Both the position numbers and the translations under genes were made by a program. DNA of 64,000 bases, from the NCBI GenBank assembly GCA_045638685.1, contig JAZUBT010000007.1, forward strand, positions 140,935 to 204,934, written 5' to 3'. The DNA is from SIG673 sp045638685. Its GTDB lineage: Bacteria > Bacillota > Clostridia > Oscillospirales > CAG-272. Shown here one piece after another: positions 41,601 to 53,800 of this stretch (the stretch's first letter is position 1; every line of letters starts with the position of its first letter). Under the pieces are notes generated by a model, which was not told the origin of the DNA, ran no database searches, and saw nothing but the letters and a program-made list of their open reading frames with translations.

Positions 41601-44600
41601 CCTTAACAGAATCCGGAATCTGAATATCAACCAATGACGAGCAATTATTAAATGCACGGTCACCAATTTTTGATGCAGTATCAGCTATATTCAGCGAAGT
41701 TAATAAGACACATCCGTTAAACGCATATTTACCGATAGATGTAATATTACCGTCAAAAACAAGATCGGTTAAATTTAAGCAATCGGAAAAATAATAGTCG
41801 GGAATCTTTGTGTTTTTAGAGGTGTCAACCGTGATTTTTGATAGCTTTTCAGATATGTCGCTTCCTAAAAACTTATTAAGCGGTGTGTTAAGCAACGGAA
41901 TGTTTATTTCTGTTAATCTGTCGCACCCTGCAAACGCTCCGCTTTCTGCTTTAGCTACGCCTTTGCCAAAATCAATCAAAGTAATACTATTACATTCCGC
42001 ATATGCGTAGGCACCTATTTCCTTTATGTGATTCGGAAGACTAACCTCGGTTATTGAGTCGCAATCATAAAAGACGTAATCAGGAAGCTTGACAATAGTC
42101 TCGTTAAAGGTAACTGCAGATAACTGCTTACACCCATAAAAAGCTCCCTCGCCTATTTTACTTGCAGCTGTTACAAAACCGAAATTTCCAAGCTTTACGC
42201 AATTTTTAAAGGCATACTTGCCTATACTTTGAACGTCGTTATCAATAGTTAATATCGAAAGCTCGGCACAACCATCAAAATACGAGTCGGGAATATACTT
42301 TGCGTTATTCAGACGCACCGAAGATAATGTTTTTGTTACGTTTTCACCACATATACCCTTTAAAGTGTCATCCTTTGACGTAATCGGAACGGTTAAGCTT
42401 CTAAGCTCACTGCAACCCGTAAATATATTGTCACCTATTTTCTTCACTGAAACGGGAACTGTAACCTCGGATATACCTTTACAACCGAAAAACGCCTCAT
42501 CCTCTATACTTACCACAGTGCTCGGTATAGAAAAATCCTTTAGTGACAAGCAATTATAAAATGCTTTTTCACTTATTTGGGAGATACTTAAATTCTCAAA
42601 AATAAGTTCGTTAAGCGAAAGGCAATTTGCGAAGGCTTCCTTACCTATTTTCGTTACGTTACCGGAGATTTTACAGGATGACAACCCGGTACAGTCCTTA
42701 AACGCATTATTCCCTATCGAAGTAATCTCACCATTTACCGAAACAGTTTTAATATGTAGGCAAAAAGATAAGAAATTATCGGGAATAGTTCTACCGCCAT
42801 CCAAAATTAAGCTTGTCAATTTATCAAGCTTTCCGAAAATGGCAGATAAATCACCGCCAGGTATTACAGAATAATTTTCAATACGCAAGGCTTCAATGTT
42901 ATTACAGTTTTCAAAAGCATCTTTGCTTATTTTATCTACACTACCGGGTATCACCAGTGTTTCACTTAACTTACATCCGCTAAATGCATCTGCACCTATC
43001 TCAACAATTCCAAGCGGCAACACGTCAAACGACACGGAAACACTGTTTTTAAAGGCTGCCTTTGGTATTATTTTAAGTTCCTCGCTAAAGACAATTTTCC
43101 CTAGTGAGCTACAGCTTTCAAACGCATTATTCTCCATGCTCGTAATGGTTGACAGGTTTATATTAACCAGCTTTTTACAACCGCTGAATGCGTAAGCCTC
43201 TATCTTTGTTAAGCCGGCATCATGCGTTACCGTATGCAACAAAGAACATTTTTTAAATGCTTTTTGCGGTATTTCACGCACACTTTCCGGTAGCTTTACC
43301 GTTTGCAGCTTAACGCAACCCGAAAAGCATCCGTCACCCATTCTCTGTATCCCGGTATCCGATAAGTCAACAACCTTAACTTTTCTGTTTCTCTTGAACA
43401 CGTTATCGGAAAGCACGGATACCTGATAATCGTCTATGTTCCGCGGGAGGTCGTACACCAATTTCGTTCTATCCCTTAGTCCGTCAACTACTATACTGCT
43501 TGCATCGTTTTTATCATAAACGTAATAGTAAGTTTCATTGTAACCATCATATCTGTAAATAAAATACAAATTAAGACTGAAGAAAATAACTGTAATTGCT
43601 AAGTAAGATGCCAGCGAGTATATAGAAAATTTCTTTCGCTTCGGTCTTTTAAATTGCTTCGCGTTTCTGTATAAGTTGAGCAAGGCCATCAAGGCACATC
43701 CCGTGATGCACGAGAATATGATCATAAGATTATGCCTTTCCCACATCTCTTTTAGCAAAGTAAAGGTATAGGTAAAGGATAACCCTAATGAAACAAAGAA
43801 CAAAATAAGTCCGCAGGCACTCGGGGTGTACTGAACAAATCCATCTATTATCTGTCTTTTTCTGATGTCCTTTTCAATGATTTTGTTAATGTGACCAAAC
43901 ATAGAATTTCTGTATAGGCTGTACATAAGTCCTAAATCAAACCTATACATTTGAACGTAATCCTCCTCACCATTAATATCATTAATGGCAGCAAGCTTAA
44001 GCTCTTGGGTGTCAACGAGAAAACAATCCGTGGCCTTTTTAATTTTTCTTTGCTTGAAGCAATTCAGATCATTAGACAAAAAGCGGTAAAAAGAATTGAA
44101 AATATAACGGTAACCGTCAAGCTTTGCAAGCAATTCGTCCTTTGAATGCCGTGTCTTTTGAATTATTTTTTCATCAACAGACATTCCGAGTTGCTTAAAC
44201 AACGAATCGTTCCTATTAAAGGATAACGGCAAATACTTGTCAAGAATCAATAGTTTCCCGTACAAAAAACGGTATCCCTCCTCAATAAACTTCAGGATTT
44301 TTTCGCTGTCTTTTTTTATCAGGAGTTTGTTGCCGCGTTTAATCCATCCCCGAAGCTGTCCTTTGATTCTATATAAGGCGGTTATTTTGATTTTGTTTTT
44401 ACACTGAGCATGATCAAATTTTTTCAAATTTTCCTCATACTGTTCGTTCCACAACTCGCTATATCTTTTCTCCGCGGCTTTTTCTTCACGTATCGCTTTA
44501 TTGGCGCACTTAATAAACTCTTCAAGATACCCGTATCGGGATGACTCCTCTTCGGCGCCATCCTGATTTTCCGGGCATAATCCCAAACCGACGTAACTTA

Positions 44601-44865
44601 AATCCAAAAGCTTCAGACGGTAAAGTCTATTAATTGAAAATATTTCGCGGGAGCATAGCAGTTTCTTTAAGCTTTCCTTTTCCTTCAAAAATCCAAGCGT
44701 ATCAAACTCAAGACGACGGATGCTGACATCATAATCATGCTCTGCTATGGGCTTAAGCAAGTTTAACGTATCAACTAAATATCCGACGGTTATATCATTG
44801 GGTTTAATTTCACCGGGATCTCCCAGAACGATATTACCTTCGTGTAATTTGGATTTTTTTTGCAT
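38647..44865 (-). CDS. Membrane protein with giant BspA-type leucine-rich-repeat ectodomain
   Basis: About 2072 residues from the ATG at 44,865, with GGGAG nine bases upstream; an in-frame TTG at 44,886 is possible. The N-terminal ~345 residues are helical, charged and without signal peptide, so cytoplasmic. Three TM helices follow (about 345-450) with a basic RPKRKK loop between the second and third, then about 1550 residues of LRR_5 repeats (IxxxAFxxCxxLxxIxIPxSVxxIG), and a fourth TM with a KKRRLKRT tail. Topology: cytoplasmic head, LRRs outside, tail inside. Its start lies next to the MBG gene stop (TAA at 44,867-44,869). Last gene of the operon. Confidence 0.85.
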   Translation of the reverse strand: MQKKSKLHEGNIVLGDPGEIKPNDITVGYLVDTLNLLKPIAEHDYDVSIRRLEFDTLGFLKEKESLKKLLCSREIFSINRLYRLKLLDLSYVGLGLCPENQDGAEEESSRYGYLEEFIKCANKAIREEKAAEKRYSELWNEQYEENLKKFDHAQCKNKIKITALYRIKGQLRGWIKRGNKLLIKKDSEKILKFIEEGYRFLYGKLLILDKYLPLSFNRNDSLFKQLGMSVDEKIIQKTRHSKDELLAKLDGYRYIFNSFYRFLSNDLNCFKQRKIKKATDCFLVDTQELKLAAINDINGEEDYVQMYRFDLGLMYSLYRNSMFGHINKIIEKDIRKRQIIDGFVQYTPSACGLILFFVSLGLSFTYTFTLLKEMWERHNLMIIFSCITGCALMALLNLYRNAKQFKRPKRKKFSIYSLASYLAITVIFFSLNLYFIYRYDGYNETYYYVYDKNDASSIVVDGLRDRTKLVYDLPRNIDDYQVSVLSDNVFKRNRKVKVVDLSDTGIQRMGDGCFSGCVKLQTVKLPESVREIPQKAFKKCSLLHTVTHDAGLTKIEAYAFSGCKKLVNINLSTITSMENNAFESCSSLGKIVFSEELKIIPKAAFKNSVSVSFDVLPLGIVEIGADAFSGCKLSETLVIPGSVDKISKDAFENCNNIEALRIENYSVIPGGDLSAIFGKLDKLTSLILDGGRTIPDNFLSFCLHIKTVSVNGEITSIGNNAFKDCTGLSSCKISGNVTKIGKEAFANCLSLNELIFENLSISQISEKAFYNCLSLKDFSIPSTVVSIEDEAFFGCKGISEVTVPVSVKKIGDNIFTGCSELRSLTVPITSKDDTLKGICGENVTKTLSSVRLNNAKYIPDSYFDGCAELSILTIDNDVQSIGKYAFKNCVKLGNFGFVTAASKIGEGAFYGCKQLSAVTFNETIVKLPDYVFYDCDSITEVSLPNHIKEIGAYAYAECNSITLIDFGKGVAKAESGAFAGCDRLTEINIPLLNTPLNKFLGSDISEKLSKITVDTSKNTKIPDYYFSDCLNLTDLVFDGNITSIGKYAFNGCVLLTSLNIADTASKIGDRAFNNCSSLVDIQIPDSVKEIGENVLGGCVNLRRLTLPVTSKNDNLINVCDGNVVENLSEVHLKNAQNIPDAYFKGCSSLSVLTMDTAVQSIGEYAFKNCYKLTDFCFVSTAAEIGEGAFYGCKQLSEITFNKSVIKLPRYVFYDCDSITEVILPNHIKELGTYAYAECDRLVSVDFGKNVNKSEDNVFKGCDNLREVKIPLFNKPLKDLLGTEEAKKLTQIAVEAVETGEIPNNYFAGCSHLTNVEFNGNITVIGKYAFDGCVSLEALNIDDTVFKIEDRAFNNCSSLVDIQIPISVKKIGENVLGGCGNLRSLTLPITSKKDSLFDICDGGVIKTLTEVHLNYARYIPSSYFEGCNALSVLTVDTDIQSIGEYAFKNCYNLSDFSFVSDARKIGEGVFYGCRQLSAVTFNESVTKLPSYVFYDCDSITEVVLPNHIKEIGEYAYAECDSLTSIDLGQSVNKSADNTFMGCDKLSEIKISLFNKPLKDFFGTEVVKNFTQITVEAIKMRKIPKNYFAGCSRLTNVVFNGNITEIGKYAFDGCISLEKLVIADTISKIDDHAFNNCTSLVNIQIPIAVKKIGKEIFSGCYSIREVTVPIADTRTFVSYFPKKFGVTLDELILTGTETIPDNYFADFTGFKSFDLTHYKKIGENAFKNTGLTSITIPKNINEIGKGAFSNCVNLKNAVIESEIKKLPDYMFAECELLSDVTVSTSTDEIGEKTFSNCEHLAKFENWGGIRKLNANALENCVSLNDIKLGGLSFIGANAFYGCKLSEKLTLYPNCEYAENAFNNVSGVKELTVSRSTDKSATPLEYYLGSTASSITQISLGDVHEISKGYFKNISGIKNISIAGKEIIIGEKAFTGMGKLTKISILNGVEKIGEKAFSGCNNLKSVVFAGDVKIIEDYAFYDCTKLSNVSLADNVEYIGKKVFNENTRVTNSDTRNQCYISKWHKNWNSRRAVNFKTIIEDIADFIVSYYIIVILLFSVFVGLVVILKKRRLKRT
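39900..42420 (-). repeat. Three tandem super-repeats (period about 838 bp) inside the LRR gene
   Basis: Landmarks such as the codons for 'LTLPITSKxD' recur near 40,702, 41,539 and 42,379; each 279-280 residue super-unit contains about 11 LRRs in the same order. Units 1 and 2 are closest. Confidence 0.75.
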
Positions 44866-44866
44866 T

Positions 44867-47800
44867 TTAAGATTCTCCCACTTCAAATGAGCCTATACCG
44901 TTACTTAATTCATAATTACTGTCATCTGCAAGAACAACCGTATAGTAATATACGCCCGGCTCGGTAAATTCCGTAACTAACGTTTTAAGAGTTGAATCGC
45001 TATATACGTTCAGCTGACACTCAGGTGCTTGTTCACCCTCAACCAAACCTAAAAAGCTCGTCTCTCCAAGTGCTATTTTTGTCTCATCTACCGTAATAAT
45101 ACGCTTTTCAATTGTGAACGTATGTCCTTCTCCGTCGAAATCATAATTTAGTAATGCGAAGTTAAGTTCTACCGTTATGTAATATTCACCTGCGTCAGTC
45201 GCCTTAAATGTATAGATAATTCCGGTTTCATTCTTAGAAACCGTCACATTTGCGTTGCTGTCATAAATCAAGCTTTTTCTAACGGAGTCTATATCAGAAC
45301 TGAGTATTCCGCTAAGTTCAAGGACATACCCCTGCTCCTCACCTGAATAATCGGATGCTGTACCCGTCCAATTAGCAGTTATTTGCCTTTGGTTTACGGT
45401 ATAGGTATTTGATGTACTTTCAAAAATGTAATTTGTATTATTTAAGCTAAAGACGCTGATATTATAATTACCGCTGTCTTTGACCTTAAATATAAGCTTT
45501 ATAACACCCGTAACGGAATTATCATAGGAATACTGATAGTTGGATACGAAAACGTCATTGAAGCTTTCAACGTTTACGAATCCCTTTACGGTTAACGTAA
45601 CGATTTTTTCAGTTCCGTCATACATATCCGAAGCATTACCGGTTGAGGTAGACCATTCTGCAGTTAATTCTTTGGGAGCAATCGAAAAGCTTACGTTATT
45701 TTGTGCTGCAAACGTATAATTGTTCAGTTTTTCGTTACTCCTTATGCTGAAGGTATACGATGTTGTCTTTGCATTGGCATTACCAAAGTAATAGCTTAAT
45801 CCGTTACTGCTTTCTCTAATCTCAGGTACGATGTCCCCGGATGTTATCAAATAATCCTTGAACGAGGAAACGTCCTTAGCAACGATTCCGCTGATCTTCA
45901 GAGTTTTTCCTTGCTTTTCACCGGTATAAACATAGTTATCCGCTCCGCTCCACGTAAGTGTAACAGCCTTGGGTGTTACGGTAAACGTTTTCGTTTTCTC
46001 AGCATTCTCGGGCAGGATATAATTTTTGCCGTTGTAGCCTGTTACGTTAAACGTATAAGTATTGGCATCACTTACGGAAACAGACAGTACCACCGATGCG
46101 TTGTCTTGGCTTATCGAGGTATCAAGCGTTCCGAATGAATATACGAAATTATTGAAGCTCTGTGATCCACCCTCGCTGTTTACAAATCCTGAAATTATCG
46201 CCTTTACGGTGTAATCCCCACCGAAATACTCGTTTGTAAAGTATCCGGATGACGATTCCCAGCTGATTGTTAACTCCCTGGGTGTAATTGAAAACGCTAC
46301 GTTGTTTTGTGCCTCGAACGTATAGTTCTTTAATTCATCATTACCGGCAACGTTAAACTTATATGGCGTTTCTCTTGCATTAATAGCTCCAAAGAAGTAG
46401 CTTATTCCATCACCGTTTTCCTCAACCTTAGACGTTAAAGCATCTCCGGAAACCTCCAGATAGTTTTTGAATGAAGAAATATCGCTTGAAGCAATTCCGC
46501 TGATTTTTAAGGTTTTTCCTTGTGCACTGCCGTTATAAACATAGCTGTCTGCTCCGCTCCATTCGATGGTAACGACTCGAGGCGATACTACAACTTGCTT
46601 CTGCGATGCGGACAGGACATAGTTTCCGTTATAACCGTAAATACTGAAACCATAGGTTCCCACATCCTTAACTAAAACTAATAACTCCACCGCATTGCTA
46701 TGTTTGACTAACTTAGGAGTCTCTCCGGCAAAGCTATAACTGAAGTTGCCTACAGTCTGCGATGCCTCTTCTCCGTTTACAAAGCCCGTTACTTTCGCCT
46801 TTATTTCTTTGGTGCTGCCATCATAGTTAAAGCCTGCTCCGGACCAAGAAACCTGTAATGCTTTCTTATTGATTGTAAAGCTATTTACGGTTTCATTAAA
46901 GATATAATTCGTTAGATTCGGGTTGCCAGAAACTTTGAAGCTATAAGTTTTTGCGTTAATAGCTTCAAAGAAATAACTTATTCCGTCACCGTTTTCCTCA
47001 ATCTTGGTTATTACGGAATCTCCGGAAACTGTCAAATAATTTTTGAATGATGAAATATCGCCTGAAGCAATTCCGCTGATTTTTAAGACTTTTCCTTGCG
47101 CCTTGCCACTATATGTATAACTGTCTGCACCGCTCCATTCGACGGTAACAGTTCTTGGTGATACTATAGCTCGCTTCTGCGATGCGGACAAGACGTAGTT
47201 TCCGTTATAACCGTAAATACTGAAATCATAGGTTCCCACGTCCTTGATCGAAACAGAAAATCCTACCGCATTGTCTTGTTGAGTCAACTTAGGAGTCTGT
47301 CCTGCAAAGCTATAATTGAAGTTACCTAAAGTCTGCGACGCTCCTTCTCCGTTTACAAAACCCGTTACTATCGCCTTTATTTCTTTTGTATCACCGTTAT
47401 AATCGAAGCCTGCTCCGGTCCAAGAAACTTCTAATTCTTTCTTATTGATTATAAGTCTGTTTGCAGTCTCATCAAAGATATAATTGGCTAACTTTGAGTT
47501 ACCGGAAACGTTGATATTATACGTTTTCGCGTTAACTGCACTAAAGATCAAGCTTATACCGTCACTGTTTTCCTTAACGGTGGGTGTCAAAATATCTCCG
47601 GAAACCGTCAAATAATTCTTGAATGATGAAATATCACTTGAAGCGATTCCGATAATCTTCAAGGTCTTTCCATGTGTGGTACCGCTATAAATATAACTCT
47701 CATCGCCAATCCACATAGAAGTAACGGCTTTTTTGGTTATAGTAACCGTTTTTGTTTTTTCTGAATCATCGGCTAAAACGTAGTTTCCGTTGTAACTGTT

Positions 47801-50800
47801 AAGGCTGAACGAATACGTGCCTGCGTCTTTGATTGAGACCGATAATTCTGCAGTACCGTTGTTGTAACTAAGCGTCGGGGTTGAGACTTTTTCAAATGAG
47901 TAACCAAAATTGCTCAGCTTAGGTGCTGCATCAACACCGGCGAAACCTGTTACTATTACCTTAACGGTATGATTAATGCCATCATATTCAAACGCATCCA
48001 AGGATTCCCAAGAGAAATTTAGCACAGCCTTATTAATAATCCAGGTCTTTGATAATCCCTGTGTTGGCAACGTATAGTTTGAGTTTGAAAGACCAGTTGC
48101 CGTTGCTGTATATGAACCTGCGTTGGTTTTGGAATAATTAGATAACTTAACGGTTACGGTATCTCCTGTACATACGTTCTTTACTGTACATCCCACAACG
48201 TGAGCAAGTCCGTCATACGTAAACGGATTGGAGTAGTCCCATTCCAACTCAGCTACTCTCTTATTAATTGTCATGGTACCCTTAGGTGCAGAGAAGCTGT
48301 AGTTACCAGAGTTGCTTATCGATGATAACTGATAATAATAAGTTCCCGCATTGGTTTGCGTAAAGGTCAGAACGGCACTTGTACCTGAAATCGTAAACCG
48401 ATCGATAGACATTGTTGAGTCGGAAGCAGTAAAGCTTGACGCCGTCTTTTCGTTCAAATCATTTGCCACAAAGCCCGAAATTGTCATTGTTACGTTTTTG
48501 GGCTGTCCGCTATACGTAAAGACGTTCGTGTCGCTCCATGTTATCTGCAACGATTTCTTACCGATAACCCATGCATGATTTACCGTTGAGGGCAAACAGT
48601 AGTTTCCGTTACTGATACCTGTAAGAGTTGCCGTGTAATTTTTTGCGTCAATTCCGGAGCAGCCATTGTATACGAGATTAACCGTATCCTTAACACCAGT
48701 CAATACGTTAGTGTAAATTGAATCGCTGTTAACCGTTGGCGTTACGTATTGCGTTGTTCCGTTATACGTTAAGGCCGAATCGGACCAATCAACGATAACT
48801 GGTTTCGGAGAAATGATATAGGTTATATTAAGCGGTGATTTCAGCTTATAGTTGGAATCATCAAATATGCTACTAAGATCGGACACGGTTACTGTGTACT
48901 TTCCCGCATTCACGGCTGTAAGCTTCAAGCTTGATGCTGTATAGCTATCGTTTCCGTTATTGCCGTTATGACTGTATTCTAACGGATTAGTATCAAACAG
49001 ATGTGCGTCGGAAAGAACGTATCCCGAAATATCCAATGTCACACCCTGATATTTTCCGTTATAAACAAAGTTTACGCCCGAATACATAACCGTTATATCT
49101 TTGCGATTTATCGTAAACGTTTTTTCCAGATTACTTGCACCAACGACTGTATAGTTACTGTTGTCAACAGAAACTACACTTAAGGTGTAAACGCCCGCAT
49201 CCTTCATAGTAGTTGACGTTATCGTTTGACCTAAATAGGAGTCTCCGCTAAACGAATATAAAATCGGTACTACGTCGTTGCCTACAACATTTGATACGCT
49301 TGCTGCAAAGTTTTTACCGCTACCGTCATACGTGTATTCAGAAAGCGTAGGCCAGGTAACCGTGACAATTCTGCGATTAATCACGGAAGAAACCTCTGCA
49401 CACGGATCGATTACGTAGTTATCGTTATTTTTGCATCCGATTATTTCAGCCGTATATACACCTGCGTTACTTGCAACGTAATTAAATACACAGTGGCTTG
49501 AATACGCTACCTCTTTAGTTAACGTGGCGTTCGACTGATTATGAACGTTATCGACAGAGAAGAAGTTCGATTCTTTTTCAGTGGGAAAATTTCCAATTTG
49601 AAGAGTTATAACGGGAACCATTTCCCCATTATAGGTGTGAGCGGAATAGCTTATGTCTACCGTCAACCTTCTCGGTATAATCTCATAATCGCTCTCTTGG
49701 CTCGTCTCGGGCAATTTGTAATTTGCCGCATCGTCACCTGTCAGTTGGCTTATTTTAACCTTATAAAATCCCTTGCTTACGGTGCTTACATTTTCAGAGA
49801 AACTATTATAAACACCGTTACTGTTCATTAACGAATAACTGTATACAAGCTGTACGCTGTCAGAATTATAAAGATTGATTATACTTGCAATTTTTGATTG
49901 ATGCATTGCATTAAACTCAAAGCTGTTTTCAGATGACCAGTTTACCGCAATTTCTCTCTGAAGTATAACCCACTCCAGCTTGAATGCCTGAGGTGTAACC
50001 TTGTAGTTTTTGTTATCAACGCTAATAACCGACGCTTCGTATCTTCCCGCATTGGTGCCGTTGCCGCCCAGTATAATGGTTGAAACCAAATCAAGCGTTT
50101 GCAGGTCTTCTCTTTCACATCTGTTTGTTACTACAGCGTTTACCGTATAGAGTTGTCCCGCATAAGTGAACGGAGATACGTAATCCCAGGAGATTTCAAC
50201 CTCTAACTGTTCAATTGCAAAGGTTAAATCAGTAATATTAATCGTGTAGTTTTCAAGCGTGTATTCGTTAAGAGTAACCTTATAATTTTGGGCATCAATT
50301 GCTTTGAATCTTGAAACGTAGCAACTGCCCTCGATCATATCGGTTTCCTTTTTAATATTCGTGTCACCATTAAAGGTGTATGTAAAATTATTATCGACAA
50401 CAGATAATAAGTCATTACCCATAAATCCCGAATACTTTATTTTGAAGTACTTATACTTACCGTCATACACAGGACTAGGTATAACCGCATTATTCTTATC
50501 TACCGTTTCAATAACGTAACTCAGTGCTCTCTTTTGGATAGTCCACGTCTTATTACATGCTGAATTTGTTACGTAGTTAGGGTTATTGTCCACTTTTATA
50601 GACGCAGTATATGTTCCTGCATTGGTTGCAGTGTTATTTGAATAAATAAAATCAATAACGTCATTACCGCAAATATTTACGATTTTCTTTACCTTGACTG
50701 TTTTTTCCGTATCGTCATAAGTATATTGAGGTGCGTCCCATTCTACCTCTAATACTTTCGGCTGAATGCTGAACGAATAGTCTACCGCGTTGCTAAAGGT

Positions 50801-53800
50801 GAAATTATTATAGAATTTTCTAAGATCAACCCCCGTTATTTTAGGTAAATACGTACCTGCATTTTTAGCATAGAATATTATATCCACGTATTTGCCTTGT
50901 ACGTTAGGCAAAAACTCGTATTTTTCTCCGTTAAAATCGATATAGAAATCTTCTATACCCATTCTATTAATATCAACGTCGCTAATACCCGATATTCTAT
51001 AAACGCGGCATTGATTTTCACCGTTATAAATCAATCGGTCGTCGTTTATCCATGCACCCGTTAATTCTTTAGGCTCAATCTCAAACTGTGTGCTTGTTGT
51101 CGATATAATATAGTTATCATTTACAATTTTTTGAAGAGATATGTTATACGTTCCTACGTTAGTAGCGTAAAAAGCAATCTCGATTTTTCCGTTTCCTTGT
51201 GAAATAATTTCGTAATTGCACTCGGAATTAAATACAAAATAATTGCTTAATACCGCATTGGTATATTTTGTCTCATCACCCCTCAAGAATCCGGAAATGG
51301 TAAGTATCTCGCACTGTGCATTGCCACTGTATACGGCTGCTGTATTACTCCATGTAGCGCTTAACTCTGCTTTTGTTATCTCAAGTGTCTTATTAACCGA
51401 TGCAAAAACATAGTTAGTATTGGTAAAGTTTTCTAACAGTATATCATAACTGCCTATATCTGTTGCGGAAAACGTAAATTTACCGTTACTTGATGAATAA
51501 TTCTTGCTAACGAGATTAGGCGTTATACAGGTAAAGTTTGCAAGTGTTACGTTACCTCTGTCTCTGTTGACTATACCGTCTATCGTTAAATCGAACACGA
51601 CCGAGCCACCCGTGTACTGCTTTTGAGTGCTTCCCCATACAATAGAAATCGGTTTCGGCAGTATATTCCATTCCTTGTACGAAACAATAGCGGGATCAAG
51701 CATATAGTTGTCATTATCTACCCCGATTATTTCAGTAACATAATGACCCGCATCAGTTCCGCCATCGCTTTTAAGCACAAACCTTACTTCATCGTTTAAA
51801 CACATTCCGTTAATGTTAGGAATTAAGTTATGCTTGATACCATCATATACAATTTCAAAACGGTCGTTCCAACGAACGTCGCTTTGATCCCAGTTTGCAG
51901 TTACAGGCTTCGGGGTGATGGTTATTGATGAATATAAATAACCAATGTTATAGTTATCACGCTCCTCACCTATGTTTTCAAACGTATATCTAACTCCATA
52001 CGCTTCCGCCCTAACTTTAATAGGTCCAACGTTAGAAGTGTAATCTCCGTCAATATCATATGACTTAGATACCTTAATGGTAGACGGAAGATTATGCGTA
52101 TAGTTTAACTCTTGAGGCATTCCGTTATAAACTCTTGTTACGGCATCCACCTCTTCAATGGAAGACAAATCGATATCCTTCTTGTTTATGTTGATAGAAT
52201 ATTCCTGCGAAGACGCTGCCTTTTCTCCTGTATCTGCGGTTGCAATAATTTCTATCTTGTATACACCCGATTCCGCAACGTTTCTCAACGAATAATTGAA
52301 AATACTGCTATTATTGGAAGTATTTAATTCCCGAATAATCCGGTAGGTCCCGTTGGGGTTGCGTTTTTTCCAATTACACGTCAGCGTTACTTTATCAGAA
52401 ACGTGTGCATACGATGCCATATAATTTATTATTTGAGATTCATCAAATCCAAACGTTAAATTACTACCTTTATATACAACGTTATTTACTTTAGTCTCGT
52501 AAGAAAGCTCTGGACGTTCAAGCTGCCACTCGGCTTTGATTCTTATTACGTCTTCTTCAGAGTTAAGCAGATCTGCTGTTTTTTCAACAACGGTATTACC
52601 GTTTTTCCATTTCAAAGACGCAAATCCAACCCTGGAAATGTCTCCTCCGTCCTTTTGAAGTTTCGGAAACGTTATCGACTCATTTATATCGGAAGAGCTT
52701 ACGAAGTAAATCGTTGTAATGCGCTCGTTATACGGATAATAGTTAGACCAGTCAAGCTCGACAGCTTTAATCTTATCCCAACGCGCATATATCGTGGTGT
52801 CATCGGTAAAATTAACCACCTTAGAGTCGGAAAAATCACATTCAAGGGTGTATTTATCGTCTCTGTACCATCCTCTGAAGGCATGTCCTTGTTTGGATTC
52901 GAATCCGTCACTGGTATAGCGATACGCATTGTACAGAACTGTATCCTTAATAAAGGTGCTCGTCTCCTCGCCGTCATTTTTTAGCGAGGTTATATCTAAT
53001 ACGGCATTATTTTTTTGAAGTATTTTACTGGACAGATATTTATCGGTATTGGTTTCAAAGTCAATAACAATATAATCTTCACCTGATATCAAATCGAAAA
53101 CCTTACGACTGTCAAAAAACTTCTCTCTGTACTGATTATATAGATTAACGGGAACGTTAACCTGCAAATCAAAGCTTTCATAATCTGCATCTACAACACT
53201 GTTTTCATTTTTTATATTTACCAAAGAAAGCTTTTGGGAGTTAAAACAGCTGCGAGTAATGGAACACGTCGAAAAAACGTTAACCGTCTGAACTTCTTTT
53301 CCTGTAATTGCATTTTTACCAATGGTCTCCAAAGAAGCGGGCAAATCGATTTCTTTGATCTTGTTTAAGTTAATAGCGTTGCTTTCAATCAAAACAACGT
53401 TACTGTTCAAAACACCGTTTGCATTATACTCGCCTATTTGGATGCTGTTAATTACACCTTCGTCGGTTATCGCATTTTTTAGAATACCAACTACCGGCTT
53501 ATCGTTGTACGTCAACGGAATAACTACTTTATCATTTTTTCCATAATATATACCGGAAACGTAGTATCCATCCTTATAGCCTTTCTCGTTTTCAAGATAC
53601 TTATACTGTACAACACGCGTTTCAGAAAAAATATCATCGATTTTAGGCGGCAGTTTAGGCAGCATCAATACCGCAAATTCAATAACAAAAATGCAAACGC
53701 AAGCGAAAACGTAAAGAACGTTTTTTGCGAACTCTCTTCTTTTCAGAAAAGATTCATCGTGCATATAATCGTCTTTTTTTCTGCTTTTTTTGTTGTACTT

